Part shown: positions 42,410-54,238 of the stretch, in pieces
Layout of the letters: every line of letters begins with the position of its first letter
Position numbering within the stretch: the stretch's first letter is position 1
Assembly: GCA_014529385.2 (NCBI GenBank)
Contig: CM043963.1
Location: forward strand, 105,010,912-105,074,911
Origin: Adiantum capillus-veneris
Taxonomy: Eukaryota; Streptophyta; Polypodiopsida; Polypodiales; Pteridaceae
Length of the DNA: 64,000 bases
Direction: 5' to 3'
Program-made: the position numbers and the translations under genes
Notes under the pieces: generated by a model
Told to the model about the DNA's origin: nothing
The model's database searches: none
What the model saw: only the letters and a program-made list of their open reading frames with translations

Positions 42410-44160
42410 ATGAGAACTAAAAATAAAACTGAGGTTAGAGTGGTACATTCTCAGTGGAAATCCACACCAAAGGTGATGGATACCAAGAGCTTACATGAGT
42501 TGATGTCTTCTCCTATAAGATGCACCATTACTCTTACAAGACTTCTGAAGATCAGACCGCGTCTATGGGGCCAAATGAGCAAAAACCTAGAAAAAATGGG
42601 ACTGAGAATCCATTCACATGATAAATTTTGTAGATGAAAATACATAAATAATTCAACAAGAGAAACCCCAGGTAAAGCTGATACTAGTGAATAAGGTGGG
42701 TGACTATTTGCAAAGGAGAGGAAGGAAATACCAGCTTACCACTCGAGTACAAGGGAATAAAAACGATAGCCATACTTGATTGTGGGGCTGAAATAGCCAT
42801 TGCTACAAAGGGAATCTTGGAGAAATGGGGAAGACAAGCTCTCAGAAAATCACGTATGAAGTTGCAACTAGCAGACAGATATGTAGAGAGACCCTTAGGG
42901 ATGCTAGAACAAGTTATTGTATCCTCTTGTAGAATCGAGTATGAATACACGTTTGTTGTAGTTGACTTTGGAAAATGCAACAACTTGGAGGTTATTTTGG
43001 GACGGCTATCCATGCGTCAACTCAAAATGGTTCAAGATTGGGGCTACAACCATCTCTATTGTGGCATAAGGGTGTCACAACCAAGGTTGACACCAAGGAT
43101 CATAGTTACATGGATGTAAACCAAACCCCGATAGAAGATCTTGTTTTCACTTTAAACGAGGGAGCACAGTTGCCTGCTTGGTTAGTGAAAGATGCACATG
43201 TTTGGATGTGCGCAGCATCTGAATGCGAGAGTCTTAAAAAATAAGATTGCATTCTAGAGAGTGAAAGAGAAGACGACTACTAAATGAAGGAACCATTCCC
43301 AGAGGAGTTGTTTGAACCTTTTGGATGGGATCAAATACTGGCGACTCTTGATGTCTGCGTAAATGAGATGACCAACACCACATTTTGCAACAAAAATGGC
43401 TACGATGTAAGACCCTTTCTAATGGTATCCACTGTCCCTGAAATCAAAAACATTTTTGAAACAATTGAAAGTGAACAAACAAGCAATTGCAAACCAATAA
43501 TGGATGAAGTTTTTGTACTAGATCTTTCACACAATGATGAGGAAGAATACCATAATTTGAGGAGCGATGATTTAGGGACGATGCTGAAGAAGAATTTTCA
43601 AGTGGCTATGACATAATACCCTTATTTATGATAAAGGTATGGAATGAAGCTAATGAGGTTTGTGAGTGTGAAAGCAAAAAAGGTGAGACAAATAGCTATG
43701 TCACGGAATATGATTCCAAAGTGAAAACAAAGGAAGCATAGCAACCACGAGAATATGTCATCATTGACATACCTGCAGAAGCAACCCTGGGGAGGTCACC
43801 TAATAAAAATGTAACCTATCACGTGAGTTCAACAGAAGGGTATTTAAAGTTCTTGAAACTTACAGAAATATATATATATATATATATATAGAAGGGCATT
43901 ATTTTTTCAAATTTGAAAAAAACTTACAGATTATAAAAGAAAAGAGTATATTATATTCCTAAAAAAATTCACAGATAAGGGGTTTTACAAACATGTCTTA
44001 AACGCATGTGATATGGTAGTTTACACATAGTGAACCCCCCGAGGAATCAACCAAATATGTTTCAAAGAAGGCAACTAGAAAAAGTGCAAATGAAAGCAGA
44101 TGAAGGAGCAAAGTTTCTACGTCCAACATCAAATGTTCAACAAATGCAAGATTAAGAGAA
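42410..44160 (+). pseudogene. Gag C-terminus and protease fragment of a gypsy-like element (plus copy)
   Basis: TIAILDCGAEIAIATKGILE carries a retropepsin active-site loop with DCG, followed by RMKLQLADRYVERPLGMLEQ and EVILGRLSMRQL. Downstream frames (43284-43616) read FEPFGWDQILATLDVCVN. It is homologous to the minus-strand copy at 44493-45500 and oriented toward it. Stops, frameshifts and the MITE at 43786-44043 interrupt it. No RT follows. Confidence 0.75.
43786..44043. mobile_element. MITE with CTCGGGG-type termini, copy 2
   Basis: 258 bp, nearly identical to 39897-40143 apart from a longer (TA)n stretch. Flanks GAAGCAAC (43778-43785) and GAATCAAC (44044-44051) form an 8-bp duplication with one mismatch. 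Confidence 0.88.
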
Positions 44161-44492
44161 GGACAAGGATATGACAAAAGATCGAGTGTGTCCTACATGT
44201 TTTTGATATTTGCTGCTTTTTGTTTAAAGGATATCTACCAGTGATTTTGTCTTTAACACAATCATGTGCATCTATTTGCATCAAAAACTGTGTTCTACTG
44301 GAGACTGATGGCATAGATCTAGATTCAAGTTTCTTGTGTCTCTTTTTCTTCTATACCATTTTTGTCTTCTCAGTTTCTGGTTTGGAAAGTCAAAAAACCT
44401 TTTCTCCTCTCCTTTCATGAGTAGTTTAGCTCTCACATGTTCTTTTTCTGATCCCGAATCATCTGAGATAGCTGAATGTTCTTCCAACTCAT

Positions 44493-46180
44493 CTATTGCA
44501 TCATAGTAATGTTTGAAAAGACTTGTTGAGCATTCATCAAGTCCTTGGATTCTTGAATTTTGTCTTCAATGTGAAGGGTTGAGATCATTTGTATGGCAAT
44601 TATGTCATAGCCGTCCTCATTGCAAAATTGAGTAGGTATAGACGTATTTACACATACATCCATTGTTGCTAGAATTTGAGTCCACTCAAATGGCTCAAAC
44701 AAATGTTCTGGAAAGAGTTCAAGTACATAGGCTTTGTTTGTGCAATCCCTTTATAAGATACATTCTTATCCTTTTAAGCTTCCATTTTTTGAGGCTCCGC
44801 ACATCCAAATAGGCGTGTCTTTGTTCAACCAAGATGGAAGCTTGGTTTCAGCCGAAGAGACTGAGTCGAATTGTTGTATAAGTGTTTTGATGACATCTCT
44901 ATAAGTGTAATCTTTTAGATTAACCCTTGTTATTGATCCCACTTGCTTCAAGTACAGATAATTGTTTTTCCAATCCTGGATGAGTTGTACCTGTCGCATG
45001 AAAGGTCTTTCCAAGATAATTTCATAATTGAGTTTCTTTCCAAAGTCCACTATTGCAAAAGTGTGTTGATAATAAATCCCACAAGAACTAACTATCACCT
45101 TTTCAAGCAGTCTAAAGGGTCTTTCAATGTGTCCATCAGCCAATTGCAATTTCATTTGAGTTTGTTTAATGGCTGGTTGTCCCCATGATTCCCATACTGC
45201 TTTTGTGGCTATGGCGATGCCTGCCCCACTATCCAGTATTGCCATGGTTTCTACATCATCATATCTCACTGGAAGGGTTGTGTTTCCTTCTTCCCCTTTG
45301 TAGTATTCTCCAACTTTGTTCATTGGAATGGATTGAATCTCTTTGTTATCCATTTCGTGTTTCAAAATTTTCACGATTAGCCTGTTATCCCCACATTCTC
45401 TAGAGTTTTCTATATATCATGCCATAAATATGGTCTGATTTTTAACAGTTCTCCTAATGTAAGAGTGCATTGAATGCGTGTAGACATGATTGAATGAATG
45501 TTGTCTACCTCTAGGGTCTGTTCTGCTCTTTTCATTTGAGTGATTTTAGACACTATGGATTCATCTTCGTTATCTCCCAAGTAAGAGGGTAGTGTTTTCA
45601 AAGTCATTGGTTTAGACATTCTTGAAGCTTCAGAGCCACAATCCCCATACAAGGATTGTACATCCATGTCCATATCAGGGGGTAGATTGTCTAACCAAAC
45701 TTTCTCTATAGGAGCTAGCTTCAGAGTTAAGCTCCCATCATTCATCTCTCTAACTTTTTCCCATAAGTGTCCTGGCCAGTCTTCTTCTACGAACGGAATT
45801 CCATCTAAGGCATCTTCAATGTCAAGCACTATAAGTTCTGGCTCTTTTGTTTCAAGGTGGGGTTCTACCACCACTTCGGATTTCTCTTTACTGGTTCCTA
45901 CCACAAGCTTCTCACGTTTTGCCATACTCTCGAGCTTGGGTTTTTGTTTTTCCAGCATCTCTTGAGGAATTCTTACCAAATTTTGATCAGCTTCAAGCTT
46001 AGCTACTTCCGTTTCTGGAGAAGGATAGTTTTTCCATTTGTTTTCCATGTTTTGGCCTACTTTAAGTCCCGCTTGGTAAGCTTCCAAGGCTGCATTAATT
46101 GGCTCAAAAATTTTGTCTACCAAAATTGATCCTCCAAATTTCACTGTGGTTTCCTTGATTTCGCTTCCAGTTTCTTTCAC
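44493..46180 (-). pseudogene. Gag C-terminal region and protease (minus copy)
   Basis: 45410-46180 is a charged linker (KMENKWKNYPSPETEVAKLE-like, EDALDGIPFVEEDWPG). A frame change near 45400 leads to the protease 44766-45374 with AILDSGAGIAIATK (intact DSG), KLQLADGHIERPF and a FAIVDFGKKLNYEIIL stretch. A tail fragment at 44493-44702 reads FEPFEWTQILATMDVCVN. The protease loop here is consensus while that of the plus copy is DCG. Homologous but only about half identical to 42410-43616. Confidence 0.8.
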
Positions 46181-46345
46181 TTTTTCCTAGAATAGTTTCT
46201 TTGCTTTCTCCTCAATTTCAGCCCTTTGTTTTTGTTTTCTCATCTCATACCTTTTGCTTCTGCTTCTCTTGGTCTTTTGAGAGGAAATTTTAGTATTCTT
46301 TGAATCATCAGAGGAGCTATGTTTCTTTTTCTTAGCCTGGGCTTT

Positions 46346-46497
46346 GGTGATTACCTTGATTGGAACAATCGGTTCACTTTAAAATGAGCTACTAGGTATT
46401 CTTGGACTACGTTCACTTCTGGTGATTACCTTGATTGGAACAATCGGTTCACTCTAAAATGAGCTACTAGGTATCTCTTGGACTACGTTCACTACTG
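46346..46497. repeat. 75-bp tandem duplication in gag
   Basis: GGTGATTACCTTGATTGGAA starts at 46346 and 46421, with near-identical following sequence. It breaks the gag frame. Confidence 0.9.
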
Positions 46498-48748
46498 TTT
46501 TACCCTTGTTTAAATGGACAATCTTCAGGGAAGTGTCCTCCCTTTTGCAACATTGTATACAAAAAGCTTCAACTGGCTTAATGTTCTTGTCACGCTCTGG
46601 GCATTCATTTTTCCCATGATCATCTGGACCACCATTGTGACAGTTTCCAGGAGGTCTAACACCTTGATTAGCTACATAGGACATTGGTGCAAGCTTTAGT
46701 GTAGTATAAGTCACAAGTTCTTCCATTGGTGGTGGATGTGAATTATACCAATCTCTTTCTACCATTACTGTAGATGGACTAGGCTCAACATAGGGTGTAA
46801 CAGGCACTAGTGCTTGTTCATCTATGACTCCCTCTAAATGCATGTACTTTACAGGCACTACATTATGTCCAGGATATGGAGGTTGTTGACTCAACATGGG
46901 TTGAGGTCTTTCCATACCCATCGGTGGTCTTTGAGTTGAGGCCATATTAGGTTAATATCTCTACATGGGTTGTCCTTGTGGCCTCATAGGCACATATTGA
47001 ACATTTCCATCATAATTTGGTCGGTAATAGCACTCATTAGTCTCATGGTTGGTCTAGTTACCCTCGATTACACACCGTTTCTGTGGCCTAATTGGTTGTC
47101 TCTGTTGAGGTATCCCTTGCCCTGGTCCCCTCGTAGGTGCTTTTTGCATGTTATTCATCATTTCATCCTTTTGAGCATGTCTTCTATGGCTGAAAGAGGT
47201 GCTGCAGTAGCTATTTCCACTTGTGCTAGTTTGGTGGATGCTGTTTTCTTGCTGTGGTTATCCTTAGGGACATCTTCTTCATTGAAAATATCACAATTGT
47301 CTCCTAAGTCAATAGCATATGACACACACTCTTCTAGGGTCATATGTTTCTTGCTATACAATATAGTATGAAATTATTTGTTAAGTAGTCCCTCTAGAAA
47401 CAATGATACTAGTCTTTCTTCTACAGGTATTTCTAGCTCTGGGCATCTTGCAATGTATTGCTTCATTCTAGTTGCACAATCCCTAACAGACTCACCTTGT
47501 AACTGGTTGAAGCCATAGATTTGAGCTACAATATTGTGTTTGATCCCCGTTTTGGAACATGCAGCTAGAAATCCTTAAGCTAATGTATTTAAGTCCATGA
47601 ATGACCTTGGTGGAATGTTTTGGAACCATGTCAGTGCTTTTACTTCTAATTTCATTCCAAATCCCTCGAGCTGAGTATGGAAATCAAATATGCGTTCTGC
47701 TCTTAGCACTTGCTTAAAGCTTGCTAAGTGATCATATGGATCCCCAGATCCACTGTATTTTCTGACCCATTTTTGAAAATCAGCTGGTCTGACATGTCTA
47801 TTTGGTTCAACTCCCGGTCTCCTGGCAGTTGGTCTTGTTCCGAGTCCTTCAAACCAGTCTGTTGGAAATAGTGACTCATGTAGCCCTGGACTGGCTTTAG
47901 TGTCACTCGGTTTCTTAACATTACTCTCAAAAGATCTCTCATGGAGTTCATCTCTTGGAATAGTTTCTGGTCCTTGGCTCAATATCCATTCCCTTATGAA
48001 GTACCCTTGGTATTTGGTTTGTTCCACCTCCTCTGGAGTCATCATAACAAAATTATTGTTATAAAAATCCCTAAATAGGTAGGTTGGTAGATTTGCGGAA
48101 CCCTTATCTTTGATTTTGAATATATAGATGATCTTCATGGGTGTTAACTGTCCTGATTTGGCATGAGAAGTCTATAGAAGACCTTTGACGTTTCTATCCT
48201 CCCAACAATAGACTCCGATCCTAAGATTATCCATACTAAGCCGTTTCAGAGGATTCAAATCAACTTGATCGTATCCCTTGAATTCTAAAGTCGGTGGTCC
48301 TTCTTTTGCTGCCATACCTAGAATTAGGGTATTTACTTCTAACCCCCATTTGTCTATCACATCAGGGTTTTCAACTTGTAAATACTGACTTCCCTATTTA
48401 TCCATGTACATTTTTTCTTGGTTGTTTGCCCTGATTTCCTCTTCAAACTCTATGTCATGGTCATCAATGCGAATGGCATACTCTTCATTAGGATTTAGGT
48501 AAACCTGAGCTCCATGGCGATTAGTCTTATAAAAAGAGAGTATATGCTAATTGCATTGTCATTCCGGTTTCTAAATGAGTCGAACAGGAAGACATTTTAG
48601 ATGTTGATTCTGAAAGAGTATCTGTGACTTCTTCAAAGATAGTGTCCAAGTGCTCTCCTTGATTCACACTCTCTTCGGTGGATACTCTACTAGCGGTCTC
48701 TCCAAATATGCCCCGGTTTGCTAGTATAAGACCATATCTAAGGTTCAT
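46454..48748 (-). pseudogene. Ty3/gypsy-type Gag
   Basis: From the start: acidic N-terminus (48748-48527), a second frame reading NEEYAIRIDDHDIEFEEEIR, then the retrotransposon gag core at 47575-48138 with KYSGSGDPYDHLASFKQVL and LEVKALTWFQNIPPRSF. After a stop it continues GINQLQ-type text to about 47160, where SKKHMTLEECVSYAIDLGD follows. A Cys/His knuckle-like GNCHNGGPDDHGKNECPERD lies near 46600-46640. Several stops (for example 48172 and 47575) and frame changes show decay. Its role would be the virus-like particle coat. Confidence 0.82.
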
Positions 48749-49099
48749 ATAGACTTGTGAAGCTGTGGATAGAGTACTTATCGTCGGATTGACTTGTTGT
48801 CAAGTTTTGTCAAGCTTTCAATTCCTTGTCTGCAACCTGATTCCTGCATTAGTTTTAATCAAGTTAGCTATTTGTTCACAACGACTGTACAATTTTTGCA
48901 AACTATTGTGACTGGTCTATGCGTATCTCTTCAATTTGAGCTAGGTGAGTCAGCAATTGAGACTTCCATATTCTACTTTTTCAAAAAGCCAAAGGACTAC
49001 TCTACAACCTGTAACTGAGTGAACATGTACTAATTTGGATCCGATTGAACCCAAAATTTCCCGGTGGCCTTGTATTATGTTGGTCTAACACTGTACAAG

Positions 49100-50160
49100 T
49101 TCAACAGTCAAAAATTCTGTCTCTGTGTATCAGTAGTTAATAATCGTGATTATTTACTTTTCTTAAATTTTTACACTTTTTGGCTTGCTTTGTCAAGTTT
49201 GTAACTTGTTAAGGTCTCTGGACAAGTTTCACTAAGTTTGAACAAAATTTGTTCAAGTTATAACTGTTTCGTGTCCGCAGACTCAGTTTTCAAGAATCTG
49301 GCTTAAGTCTCACTTTTGTGATCCAAATTTCACCAAATTTGATTTGTGTGGTCTACTTGATATGTTTGACCTTGTGGTATACTCAAATGTGCAAAAATAT
49401 CAAATTTAATGGCAGATATAAATAATCACGATTATTTACTCATGCTATTTTTATGCAAGTTTTTGCCACAATCTTGACACAGATCTATTAAGCAGCTCAT
49501 TTTAAGTTCCCTAGCCAAGTTTCACCAAGTTTGGATAATTTCTGTTCAAATGGTCAACAGTTTTGTGTCTGCAGACTAACTTTTGCAAATTTGGCCACAA
49601 TTTTCACTTCAATGATCTAATGCTTACCAAATTTGGTTTATGGGCTTAATATAACATGCTAAAACTAGTGGTATGCTGGTTTGGTCAAAAAAGTTGAAAA
49701 ATGGGACAAAAGTAAATACTCGCAATTATTTACTTCTAGCAATTTTTGCATCTTTTTTTATCAATTGAGCATGTACACTTGTTTATCACATCAATATAAG
49801 CCTATGAGTCAAGTTTCACTGAGTTTGAACAAAAATTTCCCAATTTACACACAAGTTCTCAATAGTCAGTACAGAATTCAGTTTTTACCAAGTTTTTGGT
49901 TAGTTTGGTGATCCAAATTCTATGGGCCTTTACAAAAGATGTTTGTACACATGCATAGAGTCTCTGGTATCAACCTTGGTCGCTTTTGAGCTAAAAGTAA
50001 ATAATCGCGATCATTTACTTTAGGCCTAAAATAAGCACTTTTTTGAACTTTTTTACTGGATAATCTTTTCATGAGCTAATTTAAGCCTGTGAGTCAAGTC
50101 AAAACTTAATTTGGCCTAAATGTCAAGAAAAAGTAAATAATCTGAGTTTTTGCAAACTCT
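49100..50160. repeat. Array 2: about 285-bp tandem units with an AT-rich palindrome
   Basis: AAATAATCRCGATTATTT or variants centred near 49147, 49438, 49722 and 50008, with a half-copy near 50133 and a related AAATCACGATTATT in the LTR at about 51045. Spacing is 285-291 bp. Units share TCACCAAGTTTG and CAGACTCAGTTTT-like segments. It lies in the 5' leader between PBS and gag. No coding frame. Confidence 0.88.
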
Positions 50161-50688
50161 TGAAATTTTTACCTCAATGCGTCCTTAAGCGTACCCACTA
50201 GTTCATACAACTTTTAAAGCATAATCCTCATCCGGATTCAGTGGTTGACAGCCTTTTGGTGCTATTTCTAGCCATAAACCTGAAATTTTGCAACTTCACA
50301 TAAACAACTCACAATTGATTCTTTTGGAGAGAGCAATGTTTTGAAATCCCACCTTGGATTCTACTTACCCTACTCCTAGATTCTACTGCAATGGGGTTGT
50401 GGAAAGTGTCCACAAACACTCGTTTTCTTGTTTTTCCTGGTTTTCTTAGCCTTGATCTTAAGACTTGTCTCGTCCATCAATCATTCACAAAATACTAATC
50501 TAATCCTACAATCCTAGAATCCTAAAAGGTAATCAAGTACAACCTACTTCCAAGCTATCTCTACATAACAAAAGACGACAATCTTCAGCTATGCGGTTTT
50601 GAAAAGAAAGTTTTGGCTCCAGGTGATCCTAGAGGAAGTTAAAGGACAACTTCACAAGATGCTCGTGTTTTTCGCTAGTTTAGGTCTC

Positions 50689-50711
50689 TTCGATCCCCGG
50701 CAGCGGCACCA
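50689..50711 (-). promoter_or_regulatory. Primer-binding site matching a tRNA 3' end through the T loop
   Basis: On the minus strand TGGTGCCGCTGCCGGGG then ATCGAA, two bases after the LTR end ...CCCACA. The plus strand reads TTCGATCCCCGGCAGCGGCA plus CCA, i.e. T-loop, T-stem, acceptor strand and CCA of a tRNA. The match is unusually long. tRNA identity is not assigned. Confidence 0.85.
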
Positions 50712-50713
50712 AA

Positions 50714-51629
50714 TGTGGGACGTATGTCTAACCTCATTCCTATCTTATTACAGACGTAGCGAGAACCAGGAATATAATTCTCAATCCATGGGACGAAGCT
50801 GACTCGACTAGTGTATAGAGGCTACAAGAGATTGTCAATCTCTTGGAAAACAACAAACAACTCGTATCTAACTCAAGCTACACTCAAATGACTGAAATCA
50901 CCAAAAGCTAATCGCTCATCGGCAAACAAATCACATCCGTTACAGCATCAAACAACATCCAAACGTTATGAAACTTCTAGGACATGTTTATAAGACCTAA
51001 GCACACATGCCTATGGTCTCAAATATTACTTTAGGTCAAGTTGAAAAATCACGATTATTAACAGTAGTGAGTTTTTGACCTAGTCGTTTTTGACTCAGAA
51101 TGCATCTAAATGCTTAGCAATGATGCCCCAATACCCCGTCTATACTTAATTTATGATTTTAAAGCCTAAGTTTCTACTTATGATAAAATTAGGCCGCGGG
51201 TCGGTGATGCCAAAAGCTACGGATTACCATGAAATGCTCGTCAATGCGTAGAGCTCTTACCTGCGGTTGTAACGCAAACGATTGCACTACAATGTGACAA
51301 CCGAGAAGGAAGTAGGAAGCACAAGAAGGAGAGAAGTGAGCGCCGTTAGCTCACACTGTGTTTCTATTATCCAAAACTTATAAAATACTTACAAAAATTG
51401 GCTTTTATACCTTAGCCAAGGTTTTTGTGGTCAAAACTAATAATCTGAGAGCTCTAACTAAAGACAGGTTGATACAATCTGGAAGCTTGTAGCCCCGGCT
51501 CATCAATTACACTGTTTATCTAGAAAGTAGGAGTTACAATATTCCCGATTCATCAAAATAATACGTGTTTTTACAATGAAAGCTCCGAAAAATGTTATTC
51601 GAGTTATCAGAGTTAGCTTGTTGCTAACA
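50714..51629 (-). repeat. LTR flanked by PBS on one side and PPT on the other
   Basis: 916 bp, TGTGGGACG... to ...GCTAACA on the plus strand, so TGTT...CACA on the minus. A minus-strand TATAAAAGCC box lies near 51410. The left neighbour carries a PBS and the right neighbour a PPT, so the LTR serves as 5' LTR for one internal region and 3' LTR for another. Confidence 0.8.
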
Positions 51630-51645
51630 TTCCCCCCCATCCAGT
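51630..51645 (-). promoter_or_regulatory. Polypurine tract of the gag-only element
   Basis: GGATGGGGGGGAA on the minus strand, directly before the TGTTAGCAACAAG start of the LTR. Confidence 0.85.
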
Positions 51646-53659
51646 ATGACACCAGATAGTGGCTCCCATTGTTTCCTGACTTTGTAGTGTACCTAGATCA
51701 CCAGCACTTCATCATCTCTGACAGCTGCCAAGTCAACTGCCCTAGACTCCGCTTCAGCCTTTCTTCGCTATCTGATGAATCTTGCTACTTTAGGAAAAGT
51801 TTTTTAGATGTCTTCTAGTTCAACTCCCAGTTTCTAAATTCTTTCACGGATCTTAACATGAATTCCTTCTCTCTCTTGATCAGAGTTATTATCAGAGCTT
51901 GAGGAATCGGGACTATCTGCACAATGCCACTCCTCTATTCTGGTGCCTGATGTGGCCCCTTCACTGTTTCCCATTGCAGTTAGATATGATTTAACGTTCC
52001 CTAGATCTTCCACCAACCCCTGAATTTCAGTTAGCATAGTCTTAGGAATCCAAGACCCTAATTGATCTGGTTGTGTTTTCCCAGTAAACTAGGTCGGTAT
52101 CTTCTGAATGACCCGAGCATCAAAACTTTCTTGCTGCTCTGGTAGCTTCTTGGCTAGATCTTCTGTGATCTTAGCCGCGATTTCTCTCTGCTCCTGCCAT
52201 TCATTGACTACCTTCTCTTTGCCCTTTGCCTTCCATACCTCTGTCTACTGATCCCATTTGCTAGTTTTAGGACTAACTAGTTTTTTTGGCTCCTCTAGGA
52301 TTTTCTCAATGACTTCCCCTTTACTCTATGTAGCTGCTCGCACTGGAACTGGCTCTGGGGCTTTCGCCTTAGTAGCTGCAATACTGGGTGCTTCTCGACA
52401 CTGAGCCGCAAAGTACCCAAACTTGCCACAAGTATAACAATTAAGGCTTCGATTTTGAAAATTTCAACGACCCTGGCCTCAGCTAGTACCTCCCTAGTAT
52501 CTGTCGTGCCCAGTACTAATGCCAATGGTAGCTGATTTCTCCTCTTGGGGTACACTGGTTGTCTCTATTTTAGATGGTTCCACATTGGTAAATGCCACTA
52601 GAGACAAATCCTTTCCCTTCTTGAAGTGATGAATGTGAATGTGACCATTGTTCCATAATGACCGTACGCTTGACAATAGGTACACTGTGGACATTCATTG
52701 GAAACATGATCTTTAGATTTGCACCTTGAGCACCAAGTTTCCATTTTTCTAGCTAGTTGTCTTGTCTGGCTGATTTTAGCAATCTGCCGTGCCATTTCAT
52801 CAATCTTCCTGGACCAAGACCCCTTCTTGGACTTGTGCTTTCTCTTTTCATCTGAGCTGCTTTCAGAGCTGCTAGAGGTTTCACTAGAATCAGAATTCTC
52901 AGTGGGAGAACTGCTATTGTTGGACCTCTTCTTTTGGTGACTTCTCTCCTTCTTAGCTTACTATTCAAGCTTCAGATCTCACTGCAACAAATCATTAAAT
53001 TTCTTTGTTGGTCCGGGTATCTCCTGTTCTTTGAGCTTCTTACTACAGAACCCATTTAGAAACCATGCGCATAGCCTCTTTTCTGATGGTGGCTCGTGCA
53101 ACTGCCTGGTTAACACCTTGATTTTCTCAACATAACTTCTCACTGACAATTTCCCTTCCTTTATCTTATCTAGCTCACAGAGGATGTCCTCATCACCCCT
53201 GTTGTCTGAATACTCCAATCTAAAAGCCTTGAGCAATTTGTTGTATGATATGAGTTGGCAAGCTAGGTAACGGTAGTACCATTTCCTTGCTGCATCTTTC
53301 AGTGTCTGAGGAAAATATTCTCCCCAGTCATCTTCATCAATATTCTTTAACTCAACATACTATTCAAAAGCTTGAATATGAACATCTGGATCATTTTTTT
53401 TCCTCCTTTGAACACTGGGAAAAAGATCTTCATTGAAGAAGTATAATCGTGTCGATCGGCATCATCTTTGCTTCTTTTGACCTTGGGAGCTTAACTTCGT
53501 CTTGAAGACTTCTTGTAGTGGTTTGTGTTAGCATCCCAATCAATTTCTTCTTTAGTTTCAGTCTTTGTCTCCTCTTTGGATTTCCTTTGGACACAGTTGG
53601 AATCAATGCTTAATTGGGGGGGTTGACGGTTTGCGACCAGGACTGGCTTTGGGTGCCAT
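51646..53659 (-). pseudogene. Gag-only retroelement coding region with zinc knuckles
   Basis: A possible start ATG at 53659-53657 opens MAPKASPGRKPSTPPIKH, then a stop. The gag core at about 53400-52979 reads DWGEYFPQTLKDAARKWYYR and LLKAFRLEYSDNRGDEDIL, a typical retrotransposon gag helix set. Downstream there is a Ser-rich linker, two adjacent knuckles CSRCKSKDHVSNEC and CTYCQAYGH (about 52690-52740) and a third, CYTCGKFGYFAAQC, with Tyr replacing His (about 52400). A last acidic fragment is at 51834-52037. Many stops. No protease or RT. Confidence 0.72.
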
Positions 53660-53740
53660 CGGTATAGCTGAAAATTCTAATTGGGAGATAAGAGTTTGCT
53701 GGCCAAAGAGCGAACAGCTCTAACCACCGTGATCACCAAA

Positions 53741-54238
53741 TGGGAATTGGAGCTGGTCTCTTCAGACAGATGATTCTAGTGCTAGAATTTAGAGCTACTA
53801 GTTATGTGGTCAGTTCATTTAGTGAAACCAAGACAGAGCACTGAATAAAAATAAGGAACTGAACTGGAATATTATACTGAAATGAGAGACATGACTGGAA
53901 TACTGAAAAGAGTATTTGCGGATTCAGATTAGTAGCTCAAGGATAACCAGTACAGTGTATAATGGGTTTAAGCTCAAATGATTATAGAAACAATGATTGC
54001 AAGGTGAAGCTAGAGGCGAAGAGCTCGTAAACCCAAAAGTATTTAGAAAGGTAAAGCCAAAAGTCAAGCAACGAAGAAGCCAATAAGCTCAATTACAACG
54101 TAGCGGGTCCTATTTATAGCTCCTAGGAGTTGAATTGCCTGTGGTAATTACTGCTAGTGTGATTGATACTAGTGTTCGGCCTTCTAAGGGACAGTTCTCA
54201 TCTGCTGGGATTGTCCTTGCCTTCTACAATGAGCTACA
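53741..54238 (-). repeat. Candidate 5' LTR of the gag-only element
   Basis: Begins TGGGAATTGG and ends GAGCTACA on the plus strand. A PBS-like TGGTGATCACGGTGG (minus) lies at 53724-53738, two bases away, and a strong minus-strand CTATAAATAGG box is at about 54111. It does not match the LTR at 50714-51629, so either the boundaries are wrong or the element is recombinant. Confidence 0.4.

Larger units (their letters stand above)
44281..50713 (-). mobile_element. Non-autonomous gypsy-like element (leader array, gag, protease)
   Basis: Minus-strand order is LTR (50714-51629), PBS, a 2-kb leader with array 2, gag with zinc knuckle, and protease. It ends without RT, integrase or a visible 3' LTR, next to an inverted relative. 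Gag plus protease without pol suggests dependence on a partner. Confidence 0.72.

Noticed and set aside
50689-50713. Apparent tRNA 3' end (T loop, acceptor strand, CCA)
   Set aside because: The 5' half of a tRNA is missing and the site lies exactly two bases from an LTR end, so it is a primer-binding site.
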